A stretch of DNA of 64,000 bases from Vibrio sp. AND4 (GCF_000171815.1 NZ_ABGR01000003.1:329514-393513), one strand, 5' to 3'. Counted from the first letter of the stretch, positions 1 to 9,083 are shown. Translations and numbers: made by a program. The notes: a model not told the origin generated them from the sequence alone.

Positions 1-2590
1 TGGGTAAGTAAGCACTACCTTGAGCTGTTTCAACACGAACGATTTGCCCACGCTTGCCCGAGCTTTTATGAGCATATTCGGTCTTCGAGTAATTCAACAG
101 AGTCCCAGATTGAGAGAAATTCCAATTCAATCCACTGGTAGAGAGAATAGGTAAGATAAACTCTTTAGCTTCAGAGACCGATTGGGTATATGGGAAATCG
201 GTACGATATATTACTTCACGCCCCTTGATATGAAGACCATCATCTCCAAACTGTGCTTGTTTTATCCAAGCAAAACCATGGTGTCCTTCTCCTTGGAGAT
301 GAAAACGCCCCGGACCGTAACGAAATAATGTGTGCACTTTTCCGCCAACACCATCATCAGCTGACAGTTTTGAAACAACAAGAGCGTTGGGATTTGATGA
401 CGCATATGGATACACAAGTTTGGCAGGCCAAGTCGTTGTACCTACATCCTGATGACGTGCATATTCAACACTAGATTTAAAGCCTAAACCGTTCGTTACT
501 GACTTCAACGTTAGTTGAGCGGTTTCTGCCAGATGTAAGTCATCACATTGTAAAAAGCTACCATTGCCGGATAAGGCTCCAACCTGACGACAATAATCGG
601 CATAACCGTCTTGGTTAAAGTCCTGAATCCATACTTTATCTCCAGAACTATCGGCGCCAGAAAAAGAGGAGAGATCATTTTCAGAAAAAATATTTGTACA
701 GTAAATAGTTTTTGATACTCTCATTCGACAATAATCGAGCCTGCCATCTTTATCTAGGTCCAACCACCACTGGCGATGTTTTTTCCCCCAATCACCATTC
801 CAATCCCCGTTTATATCACCCACTAGGTTGATATCATTATTAAACTGACTAATTTGCCCCAACGACCCTAAAGAACAAGTAAGATTGCTATTATTTCCTG
901 AAGACTTACCTGTAGCTCGGCAAAAGTCCTCAGCACCATCGCCATTAACGTCTACCCACCATCGACGATCGGAATAACCCAAATCGGCTAAAGGCAAAGC
1001 TTGATTCTTTTCTCCGACTATATGACCTGCGTTAAAGCGAGTACAAGTAAGCTCAGCATTTTGGCCTGCTTTAGTAGCAGAACATAGGTCTCGGAAACCA
1101 TTACCGTCAATATCAGCCCACCAAGTTTCAGAAGCTCTACCCCAACGTATACCTTCGACAACATATTCCTTTCCTAGAGTATCACTACCATTGTTCTCGT
1201 TACATATCAGCTCATTACTTTTCCCTCTCTGGCATAAATCAGGTCTGCCATTCCCAGAAAAATCGAACACCCAAGTCCAATCTTTTCCTCTACCGTGATA
1301 ATTAAATTTGATTTCAGAGACTTGATATTTCCCTTTTTGTTGAAGCTCAAGACAACGAATATGATTAGCATCTGGCATAACGCTGCACAGTTGAGTCTTT
1401 CCATCTCCGTTTATATCAACCCATCCCCACCACGTGTTATTTGGTAGCAATATCGGAGTATCAGGTACAAATTTATTTAGCTTTCCAAAGTGGGATTTTT
1501 GTGTATTAACACTTGCCAAGTCGAAATAACAATCTGCTTTTCTAGGCGCCTCTTCAATATCTTGAGGTTTGTATTGCAGCATGACTCCGATACTACAAAA
1601 GTCCACCTTAAGATCTCCATCCAGATCACCGAACCAATTTGTAGGCCCTGAAATCTCAGAACCCCAGTCTGTGATATTTTGTTTGAACTTGTAGTCTTCA
1701 GTTTCATTTTCATACCAATCAAACTTAGTCTCGGGTAGGCAGTTTCCAGTGCTATCACAATACGAAATCCCCATAATGCGTTGGGAGAAAACTGAGCTAT
1801 GGTCGAATGAATAAACACCGCGACGTATTAGTTCATAATAGTTTTTCAACTGATTATTTGCTTTTATCTCTATCTTACTTAACTGTTTGTTTCCTTTTCT
1901 TACTACATCATTAACTTTATTAAAGTACGTTTGTGTAGTATCTCTGGACTGCACTTTGTTAGCTTCGGTATAAACAAAAACAACATCAAAAATGTCGTAA
2001 GAAATATTTTGAATTTGCCCAATAGCATTATAGTTATAATGGATAGGATTTTTTCCAGTTCTATCGTCAACTCTCGTCAATAACCAAGTCGCGTTATCGA
2101 GTTTCTTACCGAAAGTCAATATATCTCCAGCCTTTGTATAAGCGGTAAATGAGCTATCTACCAAAGAGGCATCTTTGCGCAGTACCACTTTGGAATAATC
2201 TTCCATATAAGGCCGATAAACTGAACCTTCTTTGGCGTTCGTACCCTCTGTAACAATCAAACGGCTCCCATCTAAACAGAAATTATCTAGCACATCATAT
2301 TGAACGGCGCGAACTTGGCTATCAATGGTTTGCTGAGAACCACAGCGAGAAATAGTTGGCATTCCTGTAAGTGAAAAGCCGGAACCAATTACACCACTTG
2401 GAGTGCCACCACTTGAATACACGAGAGAAAGTTGTGGGGTATTTCCACCACGACCTTTAGGCACAGAGATTGGAAGTTGATATTGAGCTGTACCCGATTG
2501 AACAACAAGTTCACCAGGTAAAGTTCCAACTTCTGCTGCCTGAATCGAAAAAGCAAAAACACTAAAGAACAGCATCGATAAGCGAGACAT
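1..2590 (-). CDS. SpvB/Tc-toxin-like FG-GAP repeat protein (C-terminus beyond the window)
   Basis: An open minus-strand frame starts at 2590 and runs without a stop off the left edge, giving about 863 visible residues. A signal peptide (MSRLSMLFFSVFAFSIQAA) is followed by an SpvB/TcaC-type N-terminal domain with the motif LSLVYSSGGTPSGVIGSGFS. Then come about eight FG-GAP/VCBS calcium-loop-like repeats, for example DLDGDLKVDF, DVNGDGAEDF and DFNQDGYADY. A TcdB mid-domain-like stretch follows (SVTNGLGFKSSVEYAR). This order is typical of Tc-toxin B subunits, SpvB-like proteins and secreted Rhs-type proteins. The missing C-terminus would show whether there is an Rhs shell and a toxic domain. An AAGGAAAG ribosome site precedes the start. 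It lies 31 nt downstream of a small membrane protein gene on the same strand, so the two are probably one operon. Confidence 0.8.
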   Translation of the reverse strand, partial: MSRLSMLFFSVFAFSIQAAEVGTLPGELVVQSGTAQYQLPISVPKGRGGNTPQLSLVYSSGGTPSGVIGSGFSLTGMPTISRCGSQQTIDSQVRAVQYDVLDNFCLDGSRLIVTEGTNAKEGSVYRPYMEDYSKVVLRKDASLVDSSFTAYTKAGDILTFGKKLDNATWLLTRVDDRTGKNPIHYNYNAIGQIQNISYDIFDVVFVYTEANKVQSRDTTQTYFNKVNDVVRKGNKQLSKIEIKANNQLKNYYELIRRGVYSFDHSSVFSQRIMGISYCDSTGNCLPETKFDWYENETEDYKFKQNITDWGSEISGPTNWFGDLDGDLKVDFCSIGVMLQYKPQDIEEAPRKADCYFDLASVNTQKSHFGKLNKFVPDTPILLPNNTWWGWVDINGDGKTQLCSVMPDANHIRCLELQQKGKYQVSEIKFNYHGRGKDWTWVFDFSGNGRPDLCQRGKSNELICNENNGSDTLGKEYVVEGIRWGRASETWWADIDGNGFRDLCSATKAGQNAELTCTRFNAGHIVGEKNQALPLADLGYSDRRWWVDVNGDGAEDFCRATGKSSGNNSNLTCSLGSLGQISQFNNDINLVGDINGDWNGDWGKKHRQWWLDLDKDGRLDYCRMRVSKTIYCTNIFSENDLSSFSGADSSGDKVWIQDFNQDGYADYCRQVGALSGNGSFLQCDDLHLAETAQLTLKSVTNGLGFKSSVEYARHQDVGTTTWPAKLVYPYASSNPNALVVSKLSADDGVGGKVHTLFRYGPGRFHLQGEGHHGFAWIKQAQFGDDGLHIKGREVIYRTDFPYTQSVSEAKEFILPILSTSGLNWNFSQSGTLLNYSKTEYAHKSSGKRGQIVRVETAQGSAYLP

Positions 2591-2621
2591 TCTACTTTCC
2601 TTTTTAATTATATAATCTGGA

Positions 2622-2987
2622 CTATTTTTCTAGTTGTTCTATTTCGTTATAAAGATTGGAGATAGTTACCTCTAATTCCCGACTAGAGATTCGCTCAGAA
2701 TCGGAAGAAACCAGAGGTGGTTCGTCATTCCAAAGTGCTTTTCTAAGCTGTTTAACACTCACTTGAGAGTTAAGCTTATCAACCGAAAAGTCATCTTCAT
2801 AAACTGGTTCAAATAAAGACTCATCTGCTCGTTTTTTTTCTTCAAATTTCCGTTGTTTGTTTTCGTCTTTCCAAAGATAAAAATTCAGAGCTAAAATTGC
2901 TATAACTAATAACAAAATGAAAAATAAAGTTCTTTTAATAAAGTTTTTCTGTTCAGCTTCACACATAACTTTGTCAATATTTTCCAA
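2622..2987 (-). CDS. small single-pass membrane protein of unknown function
   Basis: I chose the TTG start at 2987 because AGGAG sits 8 nt upstream. The same frame opens back to an ATG at 3083, and an ATG at 2966 is an alternative. The protein is about 121 aa with a cytoplasmic N-terminus, one hydrophobic segment (TLFFILLLVIAILALNFYLW) and a charged, Glu/Lys-rich soluble tail that may be helical. No known family was recognised. It ends 31 nt before the SpvB-like gene on the same strand, so it may assist, anchor or neutralise that protein, but nothing in the sequence proves this. Confidence 0.6.
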   Translation of the reverse strand: MENIDKVMCEAEQKNFIKRTLFFILLLVIAILALNFYLWKDENKQRKFEEKKRADESLFEPVYEDDFSVDKLNSQVSVKQLRKALWNDEPPLVSSDSERISSRELEVTISNLYNEIEQLEK

Positions 2988-3603
2988 GGTATTTTCTCCT
3001 GACTCCTTGCAATACCCCCTAAAGGACACACTAAAACATTGATGGCGGTGGTTCAGGGCATAAGATTTCAATATGAATGACAATCTAATAGATAGAAAAG
3101 TGTATTAATCGATACTATTGATATGAGACGCAATATATTTCACAAACTGTGATTATTACGATATTTTTTGGATCTGTGTCATAGATGACTATTGAAACTC
3201 AACACAATAAGCGGTCGGTTACTATTTTAAGACGCACGCTTATACTCACATATAAATAATGTGTAATGTTAATGACCGTGTGACTTGACAAGAAGATAAA
3301 TTTATATCCGATTTCAGGCTTTGATCATGTGATAGAAATTATCAACCAATTCGTAGAAAGCACTCAAACCATAAACAAACCCACACACTCACCCCGCTGT
3401 ATATTCACAAAAAAATGAACAAAATTGAATAGAACCATGAATGTAATATTGATTTTATATAAGTTGTTCACATTTTTCATGTGTGACTTTTGCTGAAAAG
3501 CAAGATTAATGTACGCTAGTTAATTGATAACAAAGAGGTTTATAAATAATACCAAATCATGTCTTACTACCAAGACATGATACTTGTCGATACAGGAATA
3601 GGA
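2988..3603. other. AT-rich intergenic stretch
   Basis: This divergent spacer separates the SpvB-like operon (leftward) from the three small secreted protein genes (rightward). It is strongly AT-rich and must hold promoters for both directions, but I see no convincing repeat, operator or RNA gene. An ATG at 3559 is in frame with the next gene but lacks a ribosome site. Confidence 0.5.
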
Positions 3604-3969
3604 ATGAAACTTACAGCACTACTACTTCTGGTGGTACTTTTTCCAACAACGGTCACAGCGGGTTCATTGATTTGTTCGGGAAAAGTGGAGCAAGTCGCTT
3701 ACCATGGAAATAATAAATTAATGATAAAACTGAGCTCTATGAATAAAGCTGTTTTTTTTTGTGATCCAGGCTCAGATTGGAGAGTAACGGGTGAACCAAA
3801 TCGTGTTATGAGCCCAGACACGTGTAAAGCAGTCTTTTCTATTTTCCTAAGTGCTCGATCTACAGGGGAAACAATAAACCGTGTGCATTTTGATGGTGAC
3901 GATGTTCCAAAGAACTGTAGTTCGTTTGAATCATGGAAAAATGTATTTATTCGGTATGTCAATTATTAA
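3604..3969 (+). CDS. small secreted protein, paralogous group member 1
   Basis: The ATG at 3604 is preferred over 3559 because AGGA lies 6 nt upstream and the protein then begins with a normal signal peptide (MKLTALLLLVVLFPTTVTAG). The mature part is about 100 aa with four cysteines (SLICSG, FFCDPG, PDTCKA, KNCSSF). It seems beta-rich, with a helix-like segment TCKAVFSIFLSARS in the middle. The pattern recurs in the next two genes and in the gene at 22572-22925. No named family was recognised. A small oligomeric OB-fold, like the B subunits of some AB5 toxins, is a speculative possibility based only on the cysteine and hydrophobic pattern. Confidence 0.65.
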   Translation: MKLTALLLLVVLFPTTVTAGSLICSGKVEQVAYHGNNKLMIKLSSMNKAVFFCDPGSDWRVTGEPNRVMSPDTCKAVFSIFLSARSTGETINRVHFDGDDVPKNCSSFESWKNVFIRYVNY

Positions 3970-3978
3970 TAAAGAATC

Positions 3979-4299
3979 ATGAAAAAAATAACACTTATTC
4001 TATTCACACTATTATCTTTTAGCTCATATGCTAATACATCAAAACAAATTATAAACCTCATACAGGTTGAGCATGGACATGTTTATATATTCAATTCTGG
4101 TTTCAAAAACACAAAGGACTGCGAACAATCAGGTGTGGTCAAGCTAGATAAAGACTTACCAGGCTTTAAAGAGATGTACAGCATGGCTTTGACTGCTTTC
4201 TCAGCAAAAATGCCTATTGGTTTTTGGATTTCTACCTGTGGGCGCAGTCCATGGGGATCAACTGTCCCTGTCGCCTATGTCAGTTATCTGTCTGAATAA
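3979..4299 (+). CDS. small secreted protein, paralogous group member 2
   Basis: A 106-aa protein with a signal peptide (MKKITLILFTLLSFSSYA). The mature chain is about 88 aa with two cysteines (KDCEQS and STCGRS). It shares with its neighbours a beta-rich start, a central helix-like segment containing MYSMALTAFSAK and a final strand (VAYVSYL). It starts 10 nt after the preceding stop and ends 18 nt before the next gene, so the three are probably one transcript. The ribosome site is weak (AAGAA). Function unknown. Confidence 0.65.
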   Translation: MKKITLILFTLLSFSSYANTSKQIINLIQVEHGHVYIFNSGFKNTKDCEQSGVVKLDKDLPGFKEMYSMALTAFSAKMPIGFWISTCGRSPWGSTVPVAYVSYLSE

Positions 4300-4316
4300 C
4301 TCTAGGAGTACTTAGC

Positions 4317-4637
4317 ATGCTACGAATTATCATTTTATCTCTCTCATTGACCATATTCTCTACTTATGCTGCGGAAATTACAGTACATGGAAAAATAAAG
4401 TGGATTAACAACTGGCAAGGCCACTCAGGCTTCTTGGTTGCTTTAGAAGATATGTCAAGGACAAGCGGCATATGTAAACGAAACGACCAATATATTCTTC
4501 CTCAAAATCATCAATTCGCAAAAGAAAACTTTTCTATGCTGCTATCATCAAGAATAGCGGATAAGCCCGTGACTTTGGTACTGAGATCAGGTGACTGTTT
4601 AGAAGGTTTTATAAAAATAGCACATATCCGTATTTAA
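4317..4637 (+). CDS. small secreted protein, paralogous group member 3
   Basis: A 106-aa protein with a signal peptide (MLRIIILSLSLTIFSTYAA) and a good AGGAG ribosome site. The mature chain has two cysteines (GICKRN and GDCLEG), a central FSMLLSSRIADKP segment matching the helix-like part of its two upstream neighbours, and a closing strand (IKIAHIRI). It is the last gene of the three-gene run, with a terminator 11 nt beyond its stop. Function unknown. Location next to a Tc/SpvB-like gene allows a role as toxin partner, decoy or immunity factor, but this is untested. Confidence 0.65.
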   Translation: MLRIIILSLSLTIFSTYAAEITVHGKIKWINNWQGHSGFLVALEDMSRTSGICKRNDQYILPQNHQFAKENFSMLLSSRIADKPVTLVLRSGDCLEGFIKIAHIRI

Positions 4638-4647
4638 CTTTACCGGA

Positions 4648-4674
4648 AGAGGGCTGAATAGCTCTCTTTTTTCT
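4648..4674 (+). terminator. intrinsic terminator after the secreted-protein run
   Basis: An 8-bp hairpin (AGAGGGCT, loop GAAT, AGCTCTCT, one G-T pair) is followed by a run of six T. It closes the three-gene transcript. Confidence 0.8.
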
Positions 4675-5041
4675 TTCCCGCCAATCCTTAAAATTGTTAG
4701 TTTGAAAACTAATCGAAATAACTCCCAGTAATACTCTCCGTAAGTAATAGTGGCATTTACACAACCCCTTTATTACACTAAGACGCCCAATTCAGCGACA
4801 AAAAATTTACATGTACTAATAGTGAGTCTTGGTACAACCAAAAGTAGGTACACAGGACTCCCTAAGTGTGCAAGCCTAAGGCGGTATAGTTAATCAGATG
4901 TGTTGTTCTGAGGTGCAATTGCGGGGGTATCTTGGCAAACGAGTCGCAATACTAGTGAACAAGCTCTCCACTCATTAGTAATAGAAAGAAGCCCCACAAG
5001 ATACACCTCCGGGACTTCATATTCATCGCTTATTTTAAGCA
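4675..5041. other. intergenic stretch without recognised features
   Basis: This is the convergent gap between the small secreted proteins and the peptide-binding protein gene. It contains a possible leftward hairpin for the latter near 4990-5025 (AAGTCCC pairing with GGGGCTT), but no clear gene or repeat. Confidence 0.4.
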
Positions 5042-6667
5042 CTACTTCTTGATGTAGAGGTCCTTTGAGTAGATACGACCTTCTACGTTGTTTTTGGCAA
5101 AACCGCCAACCGTAGGGCGAACCAATCGCGCTTGCATGTAGTAGTAAATCGGTGCGATTGGCATATCCGCCGCCAACAATTGCTCGGCTTGATCGTAGAA
5201 ACCTTGACGCGCTTTCTCATCGGTTGCGGCCAATGCACTGTTCAATGCGTTGTCATAAGCTTCGCTGCTGTAACGCGCAAAGTTACCAGTGGATCCAGAG
5301 CGTAGCAGACTCAAGAAGGTGGATGCTTCATTGTAATCGCCGCACCACGAGGCACGCATCACATCGAAATCCCCTTGCTTGCGTGCAACAAGGTACGATT
5401 TCCACTCTTGGTTTTCTAATTCAACTTTCGCGCCCAAGTTGTTCTTCAACATAGAAGCAATCGCCACCGCAATGGCCTTGTTCGATTCACTGGTGTTGTA
5501 CAGCAATTTGAAATCCAGAGGTTTACTATCACCGTATCCCGCTTCTTTCAGCAGCTCACGCGCTTTTTCGTCACGCTGTTTTTGCGTCCATGTGCTGTAT
5601 TCTGGCTGAGTCGCATCAAAGCCAGCCGTGTATTGATGCGCGAACGTATAAGCAGGCAGGTTCCCCACTTTCGTAACACCATTCGTGATCACATCACGCA
5701 TCATCGAATACGACACGGCCTTACGAACTCGTTCATCATTGAAAGGCGGACGCGTGGTGTTAAACGCATAATAGTAAGTACAGAGCAATGGCACGACGGT
5801 ATACGCTTGGTCATAATCCTTCTTCAACTTTTGCGCCATATGGGTTGGCACATCCGAGGTGATGTCCACTTCGCCGACGGCATAGCGGTTGATCGATGCA
5901 TTTTGGTTCTCAAACGGAATGTATGTCACCTCAGTGAGTTGAGTGTCTGTGCTGTCCCAGTAGTTAGGGTTCTTTTTCAGTTCAATGCGCTCATTCACCA
6001 CCCATTTATCCAGAACAAATGCACCGTTGCCAACAAACTGTTGCGGGTTACTCCACGGCTTATCACTGCTTTCAACCGTCGCTTTGTGTACTGGCATCAT
6101 TGAGGTGTGGCCAGTCATAGCAACAAAGTACGATACCTTGCTATCAAGTTCGAAGCGCAGAGTATGTTTATCCACGGCTGTGATACCGAGAGCATCAAGT
6201 GGCTTTTTACCCTCTGCTACGTCGGCGATGTTTTTGATTTTGGTGAGTTTGAGATACCAAACATTAGGAGAAGCGGTTTTAGGATCTACCGCTCGACGCA
6301 GTGAATAGACAAAATCATCCGCTGTCACAGGATCGCCGTTCGACCATATCGCGTTTTTACGTAAGTGGAACACAAAGGTTTGGTTATCTTCCGTTTGCCA
6401 AGATTCCGCAACACCAGGAACGATATTGCCATCGCGATCTTGAATCACTAATCCCTCAAACAAATCACGGATGACATGCATCTCTGGCAATCCTTCGGCT
6501 TTTGCAGGATCTAACGTCGCCGCTTCAGCGTCGTTCGCTCTTACTAAATGTTGCTTGGCTGCCAATTGCACGCCATCGGGCAAGGAGTCAGCAAATGCAG
6601 AAGCGGACAAAAATGGGGTCAAGAAAGAGGAAACCAGCAACGCTGTTGAATGCTTTTTAAAGTCCAT
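5042..6667 (-). CDS. periplasmic oligopeptide-binding protein (OppA/MppA family)
   Basis: The product is the solute-binding subunit of a peptide ABC importer (SBP_bac_5 family). It is 541 aa, close to the usual 543 aa of E. coli OppA. An Sec signal peptide ends near residue 26 (SASAFADS). The mature protein opens with the family hallmark EAATLDPAKAEGLPEMHVIRDLFEGL, which contacts the lobe-1 strand, and has WSNGDPVTADDFVYSLRR near residue 110. No permease or ATPase genes adjoin it, so it is an orphan binding protein that may serve a transporter encoded elsewhere. Whether it binds nutrient peptides or murein peptides (MppA-like) cannot be told. A parS2 site lies about 75 bp upstream of its start. 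Confidence 0.93.
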   Translation of the reverse strand: MDFKKHSTALLVSSFLTPFLSASAFADSLPDGVQLAAKQHLVRANDAEAATLDPAKAEGLPEMHVIRDLFEGLVIQDRDGNIVPGVAESWQTEDNQTFVFHLRKNAIWSNGDPVTADDFVYSLRRAVDPKTASPNVWYLKLTKIKNIADVAEGKKPLDALGITAVDKHTLRFELDSKVSYFVAMTGHTSMMPVHKATVESSDKPWSNPQQFVGNGAFVLDKWVVNERIELKKNPNYWDSTDTQLTEVTYIPFENQNASINRYAVGEVDITSDVPTHMAQKLKKDYDQAYTVVPLLCTYYYAFNTTRPPFNDERVRKAVSYSMMRDVITNGVTKVGNLPAYTFAHQYTAGFDATQPEYSTWTQKQRDEKARELLKEAGYGDSKPLDFKLLYNTSESNKAIAVAIASMLKNNLGAKVELENQEWKSYLVARKQGDFDVMRASWCGDYNEASTFLSLLRSGSTGNFARYSSEAYDNALNSALAATDEKARQGFYDQAEQLLAADMPIAPIYYYMQARLVRPTVGGFAKNNVEGRIYSKDLYIKK

Positions 6668-6742
6668 ATCGTTTTTCGTTCTCCTAGCACGTCTTTGAAG
6701 CAGCGACCATAATCAATAATATAACTATCGGATTGGCAACAG

Positions 6743-6755
6743 TTTACAGTGTAAA
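6743..6755. promoter_or_regulatory. parS2: parS2 centromere site 1
   Basis: TTTACAGTGTAAA is a perfect match to the published 15-mer parS2 consensus of Vibrio chromosome II (NTTTACANTGTAAAN), the binding site of ParB2. It lies in the spacer upstream of the peptide-binding protein gene, about 5 kb from parB2. Confidence 0.85.
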
Positions 6756-6962
6756 TGACAAACGAGGGTAGTCACGACTTTCATTCGCGAGTTCATGTAA
6801 TCGCGAGCTCACTGTTTGAAGCTTGTTTATCTACAAATCAGACTAAACGAGTTTACCTAAATACGCATTACTAAAAACTGCTTACTCAAAACAACGCTCT
6901 CAAAAATTACCGCTTTAAAAGCCAATGATTCTGCATACGGGGGATGATTTTAAATAAGAGGA

Positions 6963-8648
6963 TCAGTATGCGACGACATATTCTTCAGGGTTCGCCGCTA
7001 CTTTGATTTCGTATAAGTTAAAACTAAACACACAGCCGCCGTGAGTACGCTTGGTCGTCACTTGTTCATCTCCAAACCGCACTGTAACACGAGTAAACAC
7101 CCGTTTTTTGACCTCTACGACATTACTTTTTAGTGATGCCTCAAGTTCGTATTCAGCATCACCTAGCTGATTTCTCAGATCTTCAATACGGGTATTATTT
7201 TGTGTTTTTAGTGTTTTTAGTGTTTTTAGTTGAGCTTGTGCTTCGTCAGTGCGTTCTGGTACCGCGCGCTTTTTGAATTCCAGTTCCTTGCGAATCACAT
7301 CCATTGTGTCTTCTTGGGCCGATCTGTATTTTTCTTTTAGGTGAGCAATACGCTCTTTATATACAGAGTAACGGGCGAAAGCCTCGACTTTTGTTGCAGT
7401 ATCACCTTCTACCCCCAATTGTGAGCAGAGAACCTTGTTCCCAACTTTGGCTTCACCACCGCTTAAAATGCCATTTTTACCGTTAGTGTCGAGTACAGTC
7501 AGATTTCTCCCACATTCAATGTCGTTGTTCATACTGTGTACTGTCAGGTCGATATCTTCTCCTGCCTTGAGATCACTGTACTGAGCATAGCTAGCACGAA
7601 TCGATTTTTTCGCCAGAACAAGACAGCTTTTAGACTTACCATCACTTACGGTATGGCCAATAATGCCTTTTGCCACTTGGATATCGCCCTCGGCTTGAAC
7701 ATCGGCAGATTCAATAAACCCACCAACAGTAATAGAACCTGTCGCCTTGACGATCATGCCAGATTCAATATTTCCACCAATGATGACATTACCTTTAAAC
7801 GAAACGTGCCCTGTATTCACTCCCACATTGTTTAGAAACAGAGCATTATCGACTTCAATAGTATTGCCCTTAATAAGTGGTGTACCAGATACAGAAGCAA
7901 TCAAAAGGTTAGGATCAACTTTGCAAATTTCTGTTCCTTTACCTGGATTGATAGGCGTGTCTTCACCTGCAGCAGCAGGGATAACTCGCCCCAGTACAGT
8001 AAAACCGGGAATGCCGCTAGTGGCTGGCGTTCTTCGCATAACCTCATCACCAATATCAACGGTAATGGTTTCACCCAGATTGCGTAAATCAATCTTATCG
8101 CTGGTGGTTTGGCCCTCTTTCGGTTTCAAGATACGTTTGGTAACGTCTTTTACTAATGGCGTAAAGATAGCGTCTTGGCCTTTGCTTGGTTGCTTACCCA
8201 GAGCAACGGGTTGTATGAAGATTTCCCCTGGCTTAAGTTGACTACTGACAACCAAGACTTTTTTAAGAGCCAACTTGTTGATGCCTTTCAATACTCTCGC
8301 AAGAGCAAGCGCTTGAACGATCTCAGGGCCACGTAAACCACGGCCACCGTACGCTCCGGTTACTACCATACTAGCCAGCATATCCGTGTTTGATAGTTCA
8401 ACCTCTACTTGAGCATTCTTGACTTGTGCCACAGCAATGCCTTCATAAGCTTCAGCTTTGCGTTCTCGAGCACATCCAATGAATCGAATGACTTCATTTT
8501 CATCCACAAACGTCCGGCTTGCATTTATCGCTTTAAGAGACTTTGGCAATTCATTTTGATTTAGATCTCTTACCGGCTCAGCACCTTTAGGTAAGCGGGC
8601 CAAAACCTTCGTTTTGTCTTTCGACCATTCAAGACACATATTCCACAT
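6963..8648 (-). CDS. FapA-like (DUF342) polymer-forming protein
   Basis: A 561-aa cytoplasmic protein with the DUF342/FapA layout. The N-terminal domain is followed by a glycine-rich beta-helix of repeated short strands (roughly residues 255-400, for example IIGGNIESGMIVKATGSITVGG, shown here in part). A coiled coil follows (about 430-510, containing KEKYRSAQEDTMDVIRKELE) and then a short C-terminal beta domain. Related proteins affect flagellar assembly or envelope functions in Vibrio, but the role of this copy is not established. Three in-frame 9-bp repeats at 7203-7229 give LKTLKTLKT inside the coiled coil. No good ribosome site helps to choose between the ATGs at 8648 and 8639. Confidence 0.85.
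   Translation of the reverse strand: MWNMCLEWSKDKTKVLARLPKGAEPVRDLNQNELPKSLKAINASRTFVDENEVIRFIGCARERKAEAYEGIAVAQVKNAQVEVELSNTDMLASMVVTGAYGGRGLRGPEIVQALALARVLKGINKLALKKVLVVSSQLKPGEIFIQPVALGKQPSKGQDAIFTPLVKDVTKRILKPKEGQTTSDKIDLRNLGETITVDIGDEVMRRTPATSGIPGFTVLGRVIPAAAGEDTPINPGKGTEICKVDPNLLIASVSGTPLIKGNTIEVDNALFLNNVGVNTGHVSFKGNVIIGGNIESGMIVKATGSITVGGFIESADVQAEGDIQVAKGIIGHTVSDGKSKSCLVLAKKSIRASYAQYSDLKAGEDIDLTVHSMNNDIECGRNLTVLDTNGKNGILSGGEAKVGNKVLCSQLGVEGDTATKVEAFARYSVYKERIAHLKEKYRSAQEDTMDVIRKELEFKKRAVPERTDEAQAQLKTLKTLKTQNNTRIEDLRNQLGDAEYELEASLKSNVVEVKKRVFTRVTVRFGDEQVTTKRTHGGCVFSFNLYEIKVAANPEEYVVAY
7203..7229 (-). repeat. three tandem 9-bp units in the fapA-like gene
   Basis: TGTTTTTAG is repeated three times exactly on the plus strand. 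On the coding strand it reads CTAAAAACA, adding Leu-Lys-Thr per copy. Copy number could vary by slippage without a frameshift. Confidence 0.85.
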
Positions 8649-8944
8649 AACAAATCCATATGCTACTGATCACCTAACAAAGTCTAACCAAAATCATTTT
8701 CTGAACAAACCTCTCAATTCTAAGAGTCTGAGTCACGTCACTAAAGGGATAAGGTTTTTCTTGAGGTACATATAAAATTTGTAAATCCAGTTTTAATTTA
8801 GTTTTTGGCTATAACGTCTGCCCCACTCGAATACATGATGAATACAGTTTGGAAAAAGAGATGACATGTGCGACAGAGATTTGAGCTCGATATCTATTCC
8901 TTAAGTAACTCAGCACTTCGGTTACGTGTAAATGGATACTTAGG

Positions 8945-8957
8945 TTTACATTGTAAA
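8945..8957. promoter_or_regulatory. parS2: parS2 centromere site 2
   Basis: TTTACATTGTAAA matches the parS2 consensus perfectly. It is 69 bp from site 3 and 126 bp from site 4, forming the densest cluster in the window. Confidence 0.88.
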
Positions 8958-9013
8958 TTCAGCACACCGTTTATCCTGACCATAGATATGAGCTGAAAAT
9001 GTAAAAAAGGGAA

Positions 9014-9026
9014 TTTACAGTGTAAA
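9014..9026. promoter_or_regulatory. parS2: parS2 centromere site 3
   Basis: TTTACAGTGTAAA, a perfect parS2 match, in the spacer downstream of tmcA. Confidence 0.88.
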
Positions 9027-9070
9027 CTCCCTCCTTGCGTGTTTATATTTTAGTGTAAATTGTCGCCCTG

Positions 9071-9083
9071 TTTACACTGTAAA
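9071..9083. promoter_or_regulatory. parS2: parS2 centromere site 4, overlapping the tmcA stop codon
   Basis: TTTACACTGTAAA is a perfect parS2 match. On the minus strand it also encodes the last residues of TmcA (Phe-Thr-Val-stop), so this centromere site is partly coding. Confidence 0.88.

Larger units (their letters stand above)
8649..9071. other. intergenic spacer carrying parS2 sites
   Basis: This 423-nt spacer separates two leftward genes and holds two perfect parS2 sites; a third begins at its edge, at 9071. A degenerate half-match (TTTTAGTGTAAA) lies near 9048-9059. No small gene was seen. Confidence 0.6.

Noticed and set aside
9047..9059. Possible seventh parS2 near the site cluster
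   Set aside because: Only 10 of 13 positions match and the left half-site is lost.
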